A stretch of 64,000 bases of DNA from the NCBI GenBank assembly GCA_028280445.1, contig JANQLU010000008.1, positions 62,001 to 126,000 of the forward strand, written 5' to 3'. The notes below the pieces were generated by a model. It was not told the origin of the DNA. It saw nothing but the letters and a program-made list of their open reading frames with translations, and ran no database searches. Shown piece after piece: positions 8,964 through 18,104 of the stretch. This stretch comes from Pirellulaceae bacterium. GTDB lineage: Bacteria > Planctomycetota > Planctomycetia > Pirellulales > Pirellulaceae. Each line of letters starts with the position of its first letter. Within the stretch, counting starts at the first letter, position 1. A program made the translations under genes and the position numbers.

Positions 8964-9290
8964 TCCGTTGCATGCAAGTGTGCGGTCGAGCGGGTGCCAC
9001 TCAACGTTGGTAACAAAAAATTTCGTGGATTAAATAAAGCTTCTTGATGGCGAACGTCGTAGGTGCCACTGGCCTCTGCCAGTGCTGGGGGTATCAAACC
9101 ACCGACAGCAACGTCACGAATTGAATTTGGGCTCAGTGCTTGAAGCCAAGGAAACCGCAACCACTGGCTGGGGCCAGTGGCACCCGACCCGTTGTTTGAC
9201 CGTGTAAAAACCACTCGCTAGCGCTTCGTGCTTGTATTGGTCGCAAATGTGACGAGATTGATCGACGAGCTGCAACAACCGCGATCCAAA
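8964..9290. repeat. Intergenic region with CACTGGC/GCCAGTG palindromic repeats (family 3)
   Basis: 327 bases between convergent genes. Two palindromic units are seen: GCCACTGGCCTCTGCCAGTG near 9063-9082 and CCACTGGCTGGGGCCAGTGG near 9163-9182, each able to fold into a hairpin, arranged as inverted copies about 100 bases apart. Similar units recur at 41446-41565 and 59648-59670. No credible gene. Confidence 0.75.
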
Positions 9291-10433
9291 TTATCGAACG
9301 TTGAACTTCAGGCTCGATTTTTTTTCTGAAGTTGGCTGTGTTTTTTTGAACAAATCGACATCAAACTTGCGGCCGACGCTGTTACCGACGAGGTCCTCAA
9401 GCCGATCGTCGACTTCGATTCGATACTGTCCTGATTGCCAATTGGCGTTTGGATAAAACTTCCAGGTTTTTTCATGATTGGAAATCTTGATCGTGCCCTT
9501 GAGCGGATTTTTTTTATGATCGAAAACCTGGATGAGACGCAACAACAACGAGTGATCCAACGATTCTGGAAACTCGATGGTCAACGGTTGTCTGGAATTT
9601 GATCGAGGAGCGGTGATTTTCCACGAATCGAGATTGGGCAGATCAGTATCTTCTTTGACCGCCGTAAACTCCTTGACGTAGTTTTTTCCAAGCGGTTTGC
9701 CACTGGCACTGGTCCACCGTCGGTCAATGACGAAACGGTATTTTTTTCCGGCTTCGAGAATCGGTCCCATTTCCTCGCGTGGTTTTAATCCACGTTTGAT
9801 CCGGCCTGGGTCAAGTAACAATGTCAGGCGTTTTTGGTCGCGACTCCACAGTTCTTGTTCGATTTCCAGGAAGGGCAATTCGATCGCTTTGCCAGCGGCG
9901 TTTTCAATGCGTATGAATTGATAGATGTCGCCACGTTTCATCGGCCCCGAAAAATGGACGTAAAACTTGAGCAGGTTTTCGGGCAGCTGGTTGGAGCTGG
10001 GATAGACGGCGACAATTTTGACGGAGTCCGATTTTGCACGACGTGTTTGAAATGAAGTCCGTGCCAGTTTTTTTTTCGAACCGTCTCGCAGCGTCACGTA
10101 ATATTTTGTTCCATTGGTAAGCGAGAATCGCGGAGTGAAGATAATTGATTTCGTTTTTGAATCGGCTTCAAACTTGCCAAGCATGGGAATGTGGTGAGAA
10201 TTTTCGCTGGCAGCAACCGAAACCATGACCAATTCGCGTGGCTTCTGCCGGTGTTTCCAATTGCCTTGGGCGTCGAACTGTTTGGTGATCCACGGTGACG
10301 AGATTTTTAGCTGCGGCGTTTTGGATTTTGGTGAAATGATTTCGGTTTCGAGCTGTTGGGACGAAGCGTTGATGGGCCAACTGCAAACAGCGGCAATGAC
10401 CATCCAAAACTTGAAATTTGTGGCTATTTTCAT
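9291..10433 (-). CDS. Secreted protein with SbsA-type Ig-like domains
   Basis: 380 residues with a signal peptide (about 1-25, ending INASSQ). Two or three beta-sandwich segments resemble bacterial SbsA-type Ig-like domains (Big_5): ISSPWITKQFD with KSIIFTPR and LTNGTKYYVTL, then VYPSSNQLPENLLKFYVHFSGPM, a common opening of such domains, and a third near residues 270-365. No catalytic motif. Likely a cell-surface or periplasmic structural or adhesion protein. The gene is preceded by a hairpin terminator of the upstream minus-strand gene, so it probably has its own promoter. Confidence is good for secretion and fold class, low for role. Confidence 0.75.
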   Translation of the reverse strand: MKIATNFKFWMVIAAVCSWPINASSQQLETEIISPKSKTPQLKISSPWITKQFDAQGNWKHRQKPRELVMVSVAASENSHHIPMLGKFEADSKTKSIIFTPRFSLTNGTKYYVTLRDGSKKKLARTSFQTRRAKSDSVKIVAVYPSSNQLPENLLKFYVHFSGPMKRGDIYQFIRIENAAGKAIELPFLEIEQELWSRDQKRLTLLLDPGRIKRGLKPREEMGPILEAGKKYRFVIDRRWTSASGKPLGKNYVKEFTAVKEDTDLPNLDSWKITAPRSNSRQPLTIEFPESLDHSLLLRLIQVFDHKKNPLKGTIKISNHEKTWKFYPNANWQSGQYRIEVDDRLEDLVGNSVGRKFDVDLFKKTQPTSEKKSSLKFNVR

Positions 10434-10450
10434 GGCAGCCCTGGGGTGAA

Positions 10451-10475
10451 AAGGCCGGCAACGAGGGCCGGCCTT
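10451..10475 (-). terminator. Hairpin terminator between two minus-strand genes
   Basis: A perfect 9-bp GC-rich stem (AAGGCCGGC / GCCGGCCTT, loop 10460-10466) followed on the minus strand by TT and a short T-rich tract (CCTTTTCACC). It lies 34 bases after the stop of the 10509-11618 gene. Confidence 0.7.
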
Positions 10476-10508
10476 TGAAAAAAGCTAGTAACGAGTCGTA
10501 TCGCCGTT

Positions 10509-11618
10509 TTAAGGAGTATCAATGGTTTTCAAATGAAAACGATTGCCTTCTTTAACGATGATCATTGCCAATGAATCGTTGACTCGATCCAATTGCGTTA
10601 CACCGGTGAGTTCTTTGATCGTTTCGTACTTGATGCCTTCGGTTTTGCCACGAGAAACTCGTTTGGTGAGACCAATTTGTTTCCCAATCTCTTTGAGTGG
10701 AATTTTCATCACACCGCGCGAGTTGTTGGCCATCAAAATGAAGTTTTTGTTGCCTTTTTTATAGACCATCATATCCAGAGGACGATTTCGGTTGCCTAAT
10801 TCTGCAACGGTTGTTCCTTTGACTTTGGAGTTGGGTTTGAGTGACGAAACAGGGATTCGGACCAGGGGAGTGCAGGTGTAGGCCGCCAAGATGTTGGTTT
10901 CTCCGGCGATTCCATACGCAGCAAACGTTCTAATGGGAGACCGGGTCTCAAATTGGCCGTGAGCACCATGATAAATTTCGATGCTGCTGCCATTGGCTTT
11001 TTTGTCTTTTCCGGATTTGAACGGGTAGGGGACTGCTCGGAGGTTCGAAGCAAATTCTTCGTTGGAAAGACCGGCGATGTAAAGTTCACCATCGATAAAC
11101 ATCAAATCGGTAATAGAACTCATGCGCTGATTGTAACCGCGGCGATTGGTTTTACTTTCAGCCGCGTTAGACAGCGAAGTGCTGGTTGCTTTGGCCTTTG
11201 CCAAATCGAACAGTTCGATTTTTGGATCTTTTTTGCCGGTCGAGATTTTAAATATTGCGACTTCTGATTTACCACTGGTTTGCCGACTGACTGAAAGAAA
11301 GGCGTTGCCGGTTTGCGGGCTAACCGCCAGATCGTTGATGCGGATGCTTTTGGCGTCGGTGCCTATCATCGCCGCGATCTTGGCATCGATGGATTTGATC
11401 GACAGCTTGTTAGCCGATTTTGATTTTTTAGTTTCACCTGTTTCGACGGCATAGATTTTTGCTTCGATCGGGTCAGAAATAAACAACACGCCTTTGGGGC
11501 CAAACGTCATGGGACCGGCCGATTTCAGTTCGACACCGTTTCGAGCATCGCTCGACGTCGTGCAACAAGCAAGTATCAATAACGCCAATGAAGTGGAAAA
11601 AAACTTTTGGATATGCAT
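10509..11618 (-). CDS. Secreted or lipoprotein-like hypothetical protein, possibly beta-propeller
   Basis: 369 residues from ATG 11618, chosen because AGGAG lies 7-8 bases upstream (AGGAGTCATCAAATG); longer reading in the same frame has no such site and would bury the signal peptide. The N-terminus (MHIQKFFSTSLALLILACC) is a signal peptide with a lipobox-like cysteine. The body has short beta-rich repeats typical of NHL or YncE-like propellers (GPKGVLFISDPIEAKIYAVE, NDLAVSPQTGNAFLSV, LMFIDGELYIAGLS, RPLDMMVYKKGNKNFILMANN). I do not recognise a named family. It probably sits outside the cytoplasmic membrane. Role unknown. Confidence 0.7.
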   Translation of the reverse strand: MHIQKFFSTSLALLILACCTTSSDARNGVELKSAGPMTFGPKGVLFISDPIEAKIYAVETGETKKSKSANKLSIKSIDAKIAAMIGTDAKSIRINDLAVSPQTGNAFLSVSRQTSGKSEVAIFKISTGKKDPKIELFDLAKAKATSTSLSNAAESKTNRRGYNQRMSSITDLMFIDGELYIAGLSNEEFASNLRAVPYPFKSGKDKKANGSSIEIYHGAHGQFETRSPIRTFAAYGIAGETNILAAYTCTPLVRIPVSSLKPNSKVKGTTVAELGNRNRPLDMMVYKKGNKNFILMANNSRGVMKIPLKEIGKQIGLTKRVSRGKTEGIKYETIKELTGVTQLDRVNDSLAMIIVKEGNRFHLKTIDTP

Positions 11619-11943
11619 TTGATGACTCCTATTTATGAATCCGGCGGTCCACCAATTATCCTCGATGCCGCTCTGGTTTTTCAACCGACTATTCAACAAA
11701 ACGACAGCGCTAAATGGCGATGCATTCGTGCAAATTTTCACAACTGTTGGTCGTAAGTGATTAAGTGCTGGCGAGGAAAGTCGTAAATGTGAAGAGTTAA
11801 CGAAGGACTGCAACCACGACGTGCAATAAAACGTGGTTCCTCATTAGGTAGCGTAATCGGAAGGCAGTGAATTTGAACTGAGCGGCAAGGCGCTCATATT
11901 TAATTTGCGCTGCCTTATGTTTCGGGTTGAATCGGCGAGTCGT
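11619..11943. other. Intergenic region, 325 bases
   Basis: Lies downstream of the TPR kinase and upstream of the propeller-like gene, both on the minus strand. It holds the AGGAG ribosome-binding site of the latter, and around 11775-11850 a degenerate resemblance to the GAGGGACC palindromic family (GAAGGACTGC ... GTGGTTCCTCATT). Nothing else convincing. Confidence 0.4.
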
Positions 11944-14900
11944 TTATTTCGCCGGGAGTTTTGTTTTCCGTTTTTCTTTGAGCAAAAGTTGGAATTTGCT
12001 TTTTTTATTTTGCCAGAATTTAACTTTCTCCGGTTTTTGAATGCGTTGAAAAAACGAGATCGCTTGTTCAATGGATCGAGCCAACATCCAATTGTCGACG
12101 AGCGAGAGTTTGTCTCGTTTGAAATCGGCAAGGAGGACTTGATAAGAATCGTTGATTTGTTTTTCTGCCTGTTCAAATTTGGCTGGAGATTTTTCTGTAC
12201 ATGCGAGAACATGTTTTGCGAGGTTAAACGTCCGTTGATTGGGATTTTTATGATTGGAAAAAACTTCGATCGATGCCGCCGCGTATTCACTCGCTTTTTC
12301 GAGGTTTCCGATGGCAAGATAACTGACGGCGGAATAACAATTCAGAGTGCCCGGGTTGGTGACTTTTAATGTTTCCGAGTTGGCCGCCAGTTTGAATCGA
12401 TCATCGATCCAATCGATGGTGACTTGAAATTTCGAGGCGGCGATGGCGTAACCGATCACGGTGTTGTATGCCGAGACTGTTTTCTTGTGTTCCTTGCCCC
12501 ATTTTTTTGCAAGGATCGCTTGTCGTTTGGATTGCAACTCGAATGCTTCGTCGTAATCTCCGCGTGTACGCAATGCGAGTGCCAGATGAGACATGGACAG
12601 CAATGTATCGTCGCTGTCTGTGCTGTAACGGAGCTGTCGGTAATTCAAATTACGGCGGTGGATGTCAACCGCTTTGTCGAGTTCGTTTGCTTTTCGATAG
12701 ACCACCGCCAATTCGTCAATGGCGTCTCCCAATTTTCTGCGTTCAAATTGCGAGGTTTCGATGGCGTCGATGCGTTTGAGCAATGTTTCAATTTGTTTTT
12801 GCCGGTTTCCCGATTGTCGGTAAGCGCTGGCCAACCAGTGTAATGCGTCAATCTCAGGGCCGTTGTAATCGTCGTTTCGTTTGGAGCGTGCGACCAATGT
12901 TTTAAACTGTTCGATTGCTGACGAATATTTTTTTTGCTTCAGCAAGAGCTTGCCGATCTCATTGATGGTTTTGAGTGTATCGACATGTTTTTTGCCGAGA
13001 TTTTTTTCACGCAGCTGTAGAACTTCGCCATGCGTTTCGAACGCTTTGTCCAGAAAACCCGCCCGTTGTTGGGCAAGTGCCAGGAGATGCATTTCAGACA
13101 GTGTTGCCTTTTGTTCGGGGCCAAAATGCTGTTTGTAGATTTCGACCGACTGTTTCCGCAATGCGAGTGCTTCGGGGTATTTCTTGTAACGTCTGAAAGC
13201 TGACGCTTTGAGACCCAGGGCTTGCCCGTATTGCCAGCTTTGTTTCGTAAAAACGGTTTCTTGACGGTTGATCAGGTCATCATATTTTTTTAGCGCTTGT
13301 TTGTGGTTTCCCGAGTTTGACAGGCAATAGGCCAGGTTTATCAATGTTGCGATCGTATCAACGTGATTCTTGGAAAGTGTTTGTTCGCGTTTTTCGAGCG
13401 TGTCGTAGTAAACCGCGAGTGCTTCGTCCCATTTTTTAAAATGTTGATAACATACGCCGAGTTCGTGTCTGCGTGAAAGCGCGACTGGATGATTGGGAGT
13501 TAAAACTTTTTCGGTGCGTTCGATCAGCTCGCGATACATCGGGATCGCATACCTGATTCGATGGTATCTGCGTTCGTATCTTGCCGCGCCTTCCATCAGT
13601 TCCAAAGTACAAATGGCATCAGCACCGTGCGCGTTTTTGCATTGTTGAAAAGCGGATTTATATTCATCGTAGGCCACCGACCACTTTCTAGCTTTTTCGA
13701 GGGCTCCGGCCCAACGCCCAATGGCACGAAATGTTTCCGGGTGGCTGGGCCCAAGGACTTTTCTTTTGCGATCCAAAACGTATCTGAATTTCTTGACCGC
13801 TTGTTCGTGTTGGCCCTGTTTGAGCAAAATTCCAGCGGCGTTGCCAGCGGCCAGCAGCGTACTTGGGTGATCCTTGCCGACAAACGTCCGCTGCAAAAAC
13901 TCAGCGCGCTCGTAATGTTTGAGTGCCAGATCGAGTTGGCCAATGCCTTCATAAGCGACGCCTAGATTGGAGATCGAAATCATAACGTTCTGATCAAGCG
14001 GCCCATATCTCAACACCGAGATCCGCAGATGTTGCATCAACATTTTGATGGCGGTGTTGTAATCGCCGCGTTCGGCATAGCACATCGCCAGATTGTTGAG
14101 TGAAGCCAGCGTGTCGTAATGTTTTTCACCGAGATGTTGTTTTTGAATCTCGTATACTTCGCGATGAATTTTTTCGGCGGCTTCCAGGTTGGCGAGATTG
14201 AACTGGTTCATGCCGATCAGATTTCTGAGTTGCAACGTTTCAACATGATAGGGGCCGAGATTGGCCGATTTGATTTTCAGTGCTTCTTCCGCGGCGACGA
14301 TCGATTTGTCATAGAGGCCGACATTTCGCATAAGTTTGGCATAAGCCGTGAGTAAGATCGCTTTGTTCGCCGGTTGATCGGAAAATTCTCCACGCAATCT
14401 ATCGAACAGCAATTTGACCAGCGTCGACGCTCGCAAGTCGCGGCCTTGTAGCGCGGGGTCGGGACTTTCGAACGATTCGACCATAAAGTCGAACACTTTT
14501 TTCTCACGATTTCGAGCTTTGATCGCTGCTTCTTTTTCCCGTTCTGCTTTGTCACGTTGGCGGCCCGCTTCGATGCGTTTTTCTTCCGCGAGTTTGCGAG
14601 CCGCAGTCTCTTTGCGACGAGCGAGATCTGCGTCATTTTTTGCGGCAATGGCGCGCTCGGTCGCTTGATTTGCACGGACCATGCCAAGCGTTGTTCCGAT
14701 GATACCGGCTATCAACAGGATGGCGATTGCGATGGCAGCGGAAATGGCAAGGCGATGTTTGTGAAACGTTTTGCGAAGCCGGTAGGAGAGCGATGGGGGC
14801 CGCGCGAGGACCGGATCATTGTTCAAGTATCGTTGAATGTCTTCGGCGAAACTGGATGCTGTTTCGTAACGCAGCCGCCGATCTTTGGCGATTGCTTTCA

Positions 14901-16170
14901 AAACGACCCAATCGAGTTCACCGCGCAGCAGGTAGGTCAGGCGCGAGGGGTCTGTTTGGCGTTGTTGTGAAACTTTGGTGGCCGTTTCATTCAACGTGCT
15001 GAGTTTTGCGCTGGGACGAATCGGTTCTTCTTCGCGAATGATTTCGAGGACTTTGATCAGTGCTCCGTTTTTGATGCCTTGGTCAAACGGTGTGCTGCCC
15101 GTCAGCAGCTCGTAAAGAATGATGCCTAACGCGTAGATATCGGTGCGCGTATCAATATCAAAATGGTCCGCGGCTGCTTGTTCGGGGCTCATGTATTTCA
15201 ACGTGCCCATGACCTGTCCGATTTGTGTCTCCATCGTTTTGTCGGTTAACAATTTTTGACTTTCCAGGGCTTTGGCCAAACCGAAATCGATGACTTTCGG
15301 TACATATTTTCCATCCTTGACGGTGACCAAAATGTTGGATGGTTTCAAATCGCGATGAATGATCCCTTTTTGGTGCGCGTGTTGAATGGCCGAGCAGACG
15401 TTGACAAACAATTCCATCCGTCGGCGAACACTGAGTTTGTGGTGATCGCAGAATTCCGTGATGGGAATGCCGCTGACGAGTTCCATCACGAAAAACGGTT
15501 GTCCGTCGTTGGTGGTTCCGGCATCGAGGATCCGAGCAATGTTCTCGTGATCCATCATGGCAACCGCTTGCCGCTCGGCTTCGAAACGGGCGATGATATC
15601 TTTGGAGTTCATCCCGCGTTTGATGACTTTGAGCGCCACCCGTCGATCGACGGGTTTACGTTGGTGTGCCAGGTAGACAGATCCCATTCCGCCTTCGCCA
15701 ATTTCGTCGAGCAATTCGTAATTGCCAATGTACGATCCGATTTCACTGCGCTTGAGCGGGGGGCGGTATTCGATTTCCGGCGCATCGGCATCCAGTAATT
15801 TCGACGATGTAATAATGGCTGGAAACCGGTCCATGTATTCTTCGATGTTGGGATCGTCGCCTGATGCTCGTCGAATGGCAAATTCTTGCTGGAGGAGATT
15901 GAGCAGGATTTCGGGATCATGGAGTTGAGCGAAGCGTGTCAGGTACTGTTCAATTTTGTCCGGTACGTAGACGGTTCCATCATCGTCCAACAATTTGAAT
16001 TGCTTCCATTGCATTTCGAGTTCGATGATGACGAGTTCTTCGAGAGTGCCGACATATTCGACGTCATCTTCGGCGGGCAAATATTCCACAAGTTTTGGTG
16101 GAGTACCAGCAATCCACGCCGTTTCAAATTTTTCACGTAAATCTTCGTTGATTGGGCGATGACCCGTCAT
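11944..16170 (-). CDS. Giant Ser/Thr kinase with extracytoplasmic TPR array
   Basis: 1408 residues. The N-terminal 145 residues form a planctomycete kinase leader (EKFETAW, EYVGTLEELV, IEEYMDRFP). The kinase domain is about 150-430: IGEGGMGSVYLA loop, ALKVIK lysine, HRDLKPSN at 272-279, DFGLAK at 295-300. A single membrane span (AISAAIAIAILLIAGIIGTT, near residue 475) is followed by a charged coiled coil (RRKETAARKLAEEKR onward) and then about a dozen TPR-like repeats to the C-terminus, many of the 42-residue kinesin-light-chain type (NLAMCYAERGDYNTAIKM, NLGVAYEGIGQLDLALKHYERA). The array should lie outside the membrane, giving a receptor-like layout. The start ATG at 16170 has GGGTG 4 bases upstream. 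It is divergent from the TIGR04222-like gene. The ligand is unknown. Confidence 0.92.
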   Translation of the reverse strand: MTGHRPINEDLREKFETAWIAGTPPKLVEYLPAEDDVEYVGTLEELVIIELEMQWKQFKLLDDDGTVYVPDKIEQYLTRFAQLHDPEILLNLLQQEFAIRRASGDDPNIEEYMDRFPAIITSSKLLDADAPEIEYRPPLKRSEIGSYIGNYELLDEIGEGGMGSVYLAHQRKPVDRRVALKVIKRGMNSKDIIARFEAERQAVAMMDHENIARILDAGTTNDGQPFFVMELVSGIPITEFCDHHKLSVRRRMELFVNVCSAIQHAHQKGIIHRDLKPSNILVTVKDGKYVPKVIDFGLAKALESQKLLTDKTMETQIGQVMGTLKYMSPEQAAADHFDIDTRTDIYALGIILYELLTGSTPFDQGIKNGALIKVLEIIREEEPIRPSAKLSTLNETATKVSQQRQTDPSRLTYLLRGELDWVVLKAIAKDRRLRYETASSFAEDIQRYLNNDPVLARPPSLSYRLRKTFHKHRLAISAAIAIAILLIAGIIGTTLGMVRANQATERAIAAKNDADLARRKETAARKLAEEKRIEAGRQRDKAEREKEAAIKARNREKKVFDFMVESFESPDPALQGRDLRASTLVKLLFDRLRGEFSDQPANKAILLTAYAKLMRNVGLYDKSIVAAEEALKIKSANLGPYHVETLQLRNLIGMNQFNLANLEAAEKIHREVYEIQKQHLGEKHYDTLASLNNLAMCYAERGDYNTAIKMLMQHLRISVLRYGPLDQNVMISISNLGVAYEGIGQLDLALKHYERAEFLQRTFVGKDHPSTLLAAGNAAGILLKQGQHEQAVKKFRYVLDRKRKVLGPSHPETFRAIGRWAGALEKARKWSVAYDEYKSAFQQCKNAHGADAICTLELMEGAARYERRYHRIRYAIPMYRELIERTEKVLTPNHPVALSRRHELGVCYQHFKKWDEALAVYYDTLEKREQTLSKNHVDTIATLINLAYCLSNSGNHKQALKKYDDLINRQETVFTKQSWQYGQALGLKASAFRRYKKYPEALALRKQSVEIYKQHFGPEQKATLSEMHLLALAQQRAGFLDKAFETHGEVLQLREKNLGKKHVDTLKTINEIGKLLLKQKKYSSAIEQFKTLVARSKRNDDYNGPEIDALHWLASAYRQSGNRQKQIETLLKRIDAIETSQFERRKLGDAIDELAVVYRKANELDKAVDIHRRNLNYRQLRYSTDSDDTLLSMSHLALALRTRGDYDEAFELQSKRQAILAKKWGKEHKKTVSAYNTVIGYAIAASKFQVTIDWIDDRFKLAANSETLKVTNPGTLNCYSAVSYLAIGNLEKASEYAAASIEVFSNHKNPNQRTFNLAKHVLACTEKSPAKFEQAEKQINDSYQVLLADFKRDKLSLVDNWMLARSIEQAISFFQRIQKPEKVKFWQNKKSKFQLLLKEKRKTKLPAK

Positions 16171-16496
16171 GATTCACCCGAGTGCGTTGTATTCTGTTTG
16201 TGCATCCATGCTAACAACAGATTACCAATCGTGCCGAGAACCGGGCGTGTTTTTTCGACAATATACAAGTATTTTTTGCGAGGGTAGGTGATCCAACGAT
16301 ATGGTGAGAAAACGGCAACAAACCGATTTTGATTTGTAACATTTGATTGCAGTGCAAAATTGAGGAAAATAGCAACAGGACGGGTTTGTTAGAATTCATC
16401 ATTTGATCGAGCAAGTCATTTTTGTGGCAATATTCTGATGATTTCAACGAACAGCGGATGAAAAACAAGAGTTCAGTTTTTTGGAAGGAGATGTCT
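16171..16496. promoter_or_regulatory. Divergent intergenic region, 326 bases
   Basis: Separates the TPR kinase (minus) from the TIGR04222-like gene (plus) and should hold both promoters. AT-rich stretches are present around 16315-16395. The plus-strand gene's AGGAG ribosome-binding site is at 16486-16490. No repeat family element. Confidence 0.4.
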
Positions 16497-17999
16497 ATGG
16501 GGATGTCTGCAGTTGAGCAAAAACTGTGGAAACGAATTGAACAATTTTCTTTGGATGATGCGACTGCATCGTTTTCTTTTACGCGTCGCTTGAGCCGCGA
16601 CAATGATTGGCGTCTCGCGTATGCAGACCGCGTTGTGACGGAATACAAACGCTTTATGTTTTTAGCCGTTTGCGCAGGACACCCTGTGACCCCGTCCGAC
16701 CAAGTTGATCAAGCCTGGCATTTGCATTTGATCTACACCCATTCGTATTGGAAACAATTCTGCGATGAAGTTTTGGGGCAACCGATTCATCACGGTCCAA
16801 CCAAAGGTGGCAATCAAGAGCGGAGTAAGTTTACCGATTGGTATGAGCGGACCAAGCAATCCTATCATGAGAAATTTGGTGAAGTCCCGCCGGACGATAT
16901 TTGGCCTGATTCGGAAATGCGATTTGGCGATGATATTCATTTTCAACGAATCAATGTTCGTCGAAATTGGGTGATTCCAAAGCCCAGATTTCCATTTCCA
17001 AAATTTAAAAAACAAACCTGGTGGATCTCAGCGGCTTTTTTACCCGTGCTGTTGATCGCCTGGTCGCCTTTTGATTTACCCGGCAAACCGTTTTTAGTTT
17101 TCTATGCGGTTCTGGCGATGATTGCTTTTGTGTTTGCCTGGGGAGTTCGGTTGGCGATGACCGCTGATGGTTCTCAGCGCTGGGCGACATCAAAGCTGAA
17201 TGGCAAGTTGGGGGTTTCGAGTTTGGCCTATCTCGGCGGCGGAACCAAACGTTTGTTACAATCCGCTGTTTTTGAATTGATGGCCCACGGTTTGGTCAAA
17301 TCATCGGGGCAGAAGCTCAAAATAGTCAAAAGCGGAGTCAATCTCGAGGCTTCGCATGGTTCACTGTCGGCAACTGCAAAATCTATTTACCAGAAACTGG
17401 ATTCCTTGGCTCAGCGACGATTGGGGGCGGCTGAACAACTCAGTTTTACTGAAATTAAACGGGCCACACGATTGGCTGTGGCGCGCGTCAGCGGGAATCT
17501 GGTTGGTGCGGGCCTGGTTCATAGCCGTGTGAAACGATTCAACATCGGTTTGATTTCGTCGGTCATTATGGCCAGCATTTTGGTGTTGGGCGTGATGAGG
17601 ATTTATCAAGCGGTGATTGGTAATCGTCCATTTGGGTTTCTGGTTATCGAGATGTTGTTCGTGTTTGCTGGTATGGTCATCTTGGCGGCGACCACACCGC
17701 TGCGAACGAAAACTGGCAAACGAGTTCTCAAAGAAGAAATCGACAAATTGCCTTCGCTGAAAACAAAATCCGATTCAAATACCGATTTACAACCACAATT
17801 TATGGCGGCAAGTATCGGTTTGTTGGGAGTGGGATGTTTAGCCGGTTCCGTCTGGGAACCTTTTTCGGCCGATGTTAAAAACGTCACTTCGTCGATCACT
17901 TATGGTGATTCGAGTGGCTGGGGAGGTTGTGGAACTGATGGCGGTTGTGGTGGCGGCGGCTGCGGAGGATGTGGCGGTTGTGGAGGTTGCGGCGGGTAG
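16497..17999 (+). CDS. TIGR04222-like membrane protein with Gly/Cys-rich tail
   Basis: 500 residues from ATG 16497, chosen because AGGAG (16486-16490) is 6 bases upstream; in-frame ATGs at 16422, 16458 and 16491 lack that spacing. Residues about 1-150 resemble the glycine-rich-domain/TIGR04222 N-terminal helical domain, with the hallmark DQVDQAWHLHLIYTHSYW. Four membrane segments follow: a pair near residues 180-220, a pair near 355-415, and one near 440. The C-terminus is an extreme Gly/Cys tract (CGGGGCGGCGGCGG pattern), as in other TIGR04222 proteins that end in CGGGCGG-type tails. The function of the family is unknown. It lies between two kinase genes that may act on it. Confidence 0.8.
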   Translation: MGMSAVEQKLWKRIEQFSLDDATASFSFTRRLSRDNDWRLAYADRVVTEYKRFMFLAVCAGHPVTPSDQVDQAWHLHLIYTHSYWKQFCDEVLGQPIHHGPTKGGNQERSKFTDWYERTKQSYHEKFGEVPPDDIWPDSEMRFGDDIHFQRINVRRNWVIPKPRFPFPKFKKQTWWISAAFLPVLLIAWSPFDLPGKPFLVFYAVLAMIAFVFAWGVRLAMTADGSQRWATSKLNGKLGVSSLAYLGGGTKRLLQSAVFELMAHGLVKSSGQKLKIVKSGVNLEASHGSLSATAKSIYQKLDSLAQRRLGAAEQLSFTEIKRATRLAVARVSGNLVGAGLVHSRVKRFNIGLISSVIMASILVLGVMRIYQAVIGNRPFGFLVIEMLFVFAGMVILAATTPLRTKTGKRVLKEEIDKLPSLKTKSDSNTDLQPQFMAASIGLLGVGCLAGSVWEPFSADVKNVTSSITYGDSSGWGGCGTDGGCGGGGCGGCGGCGGCGG

Positions 18000-18104
18000 T
18001 TTTTCACTCGCGTAGTATATCGTTCCTTTGTCGTGCCCAAGGACTGAGTTGGACGGCATGACAGAATTCAGGGAAAGATTGTTTTTGCGCTCAATTCGTG
18101 ATGG

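Noticed and set aside
11844-12317. 157-residue minus-strand frame
   Set aside because: Lies in another frame of the TPR kinase 3' end, which is supported by TPR homology to its stop at 11944.
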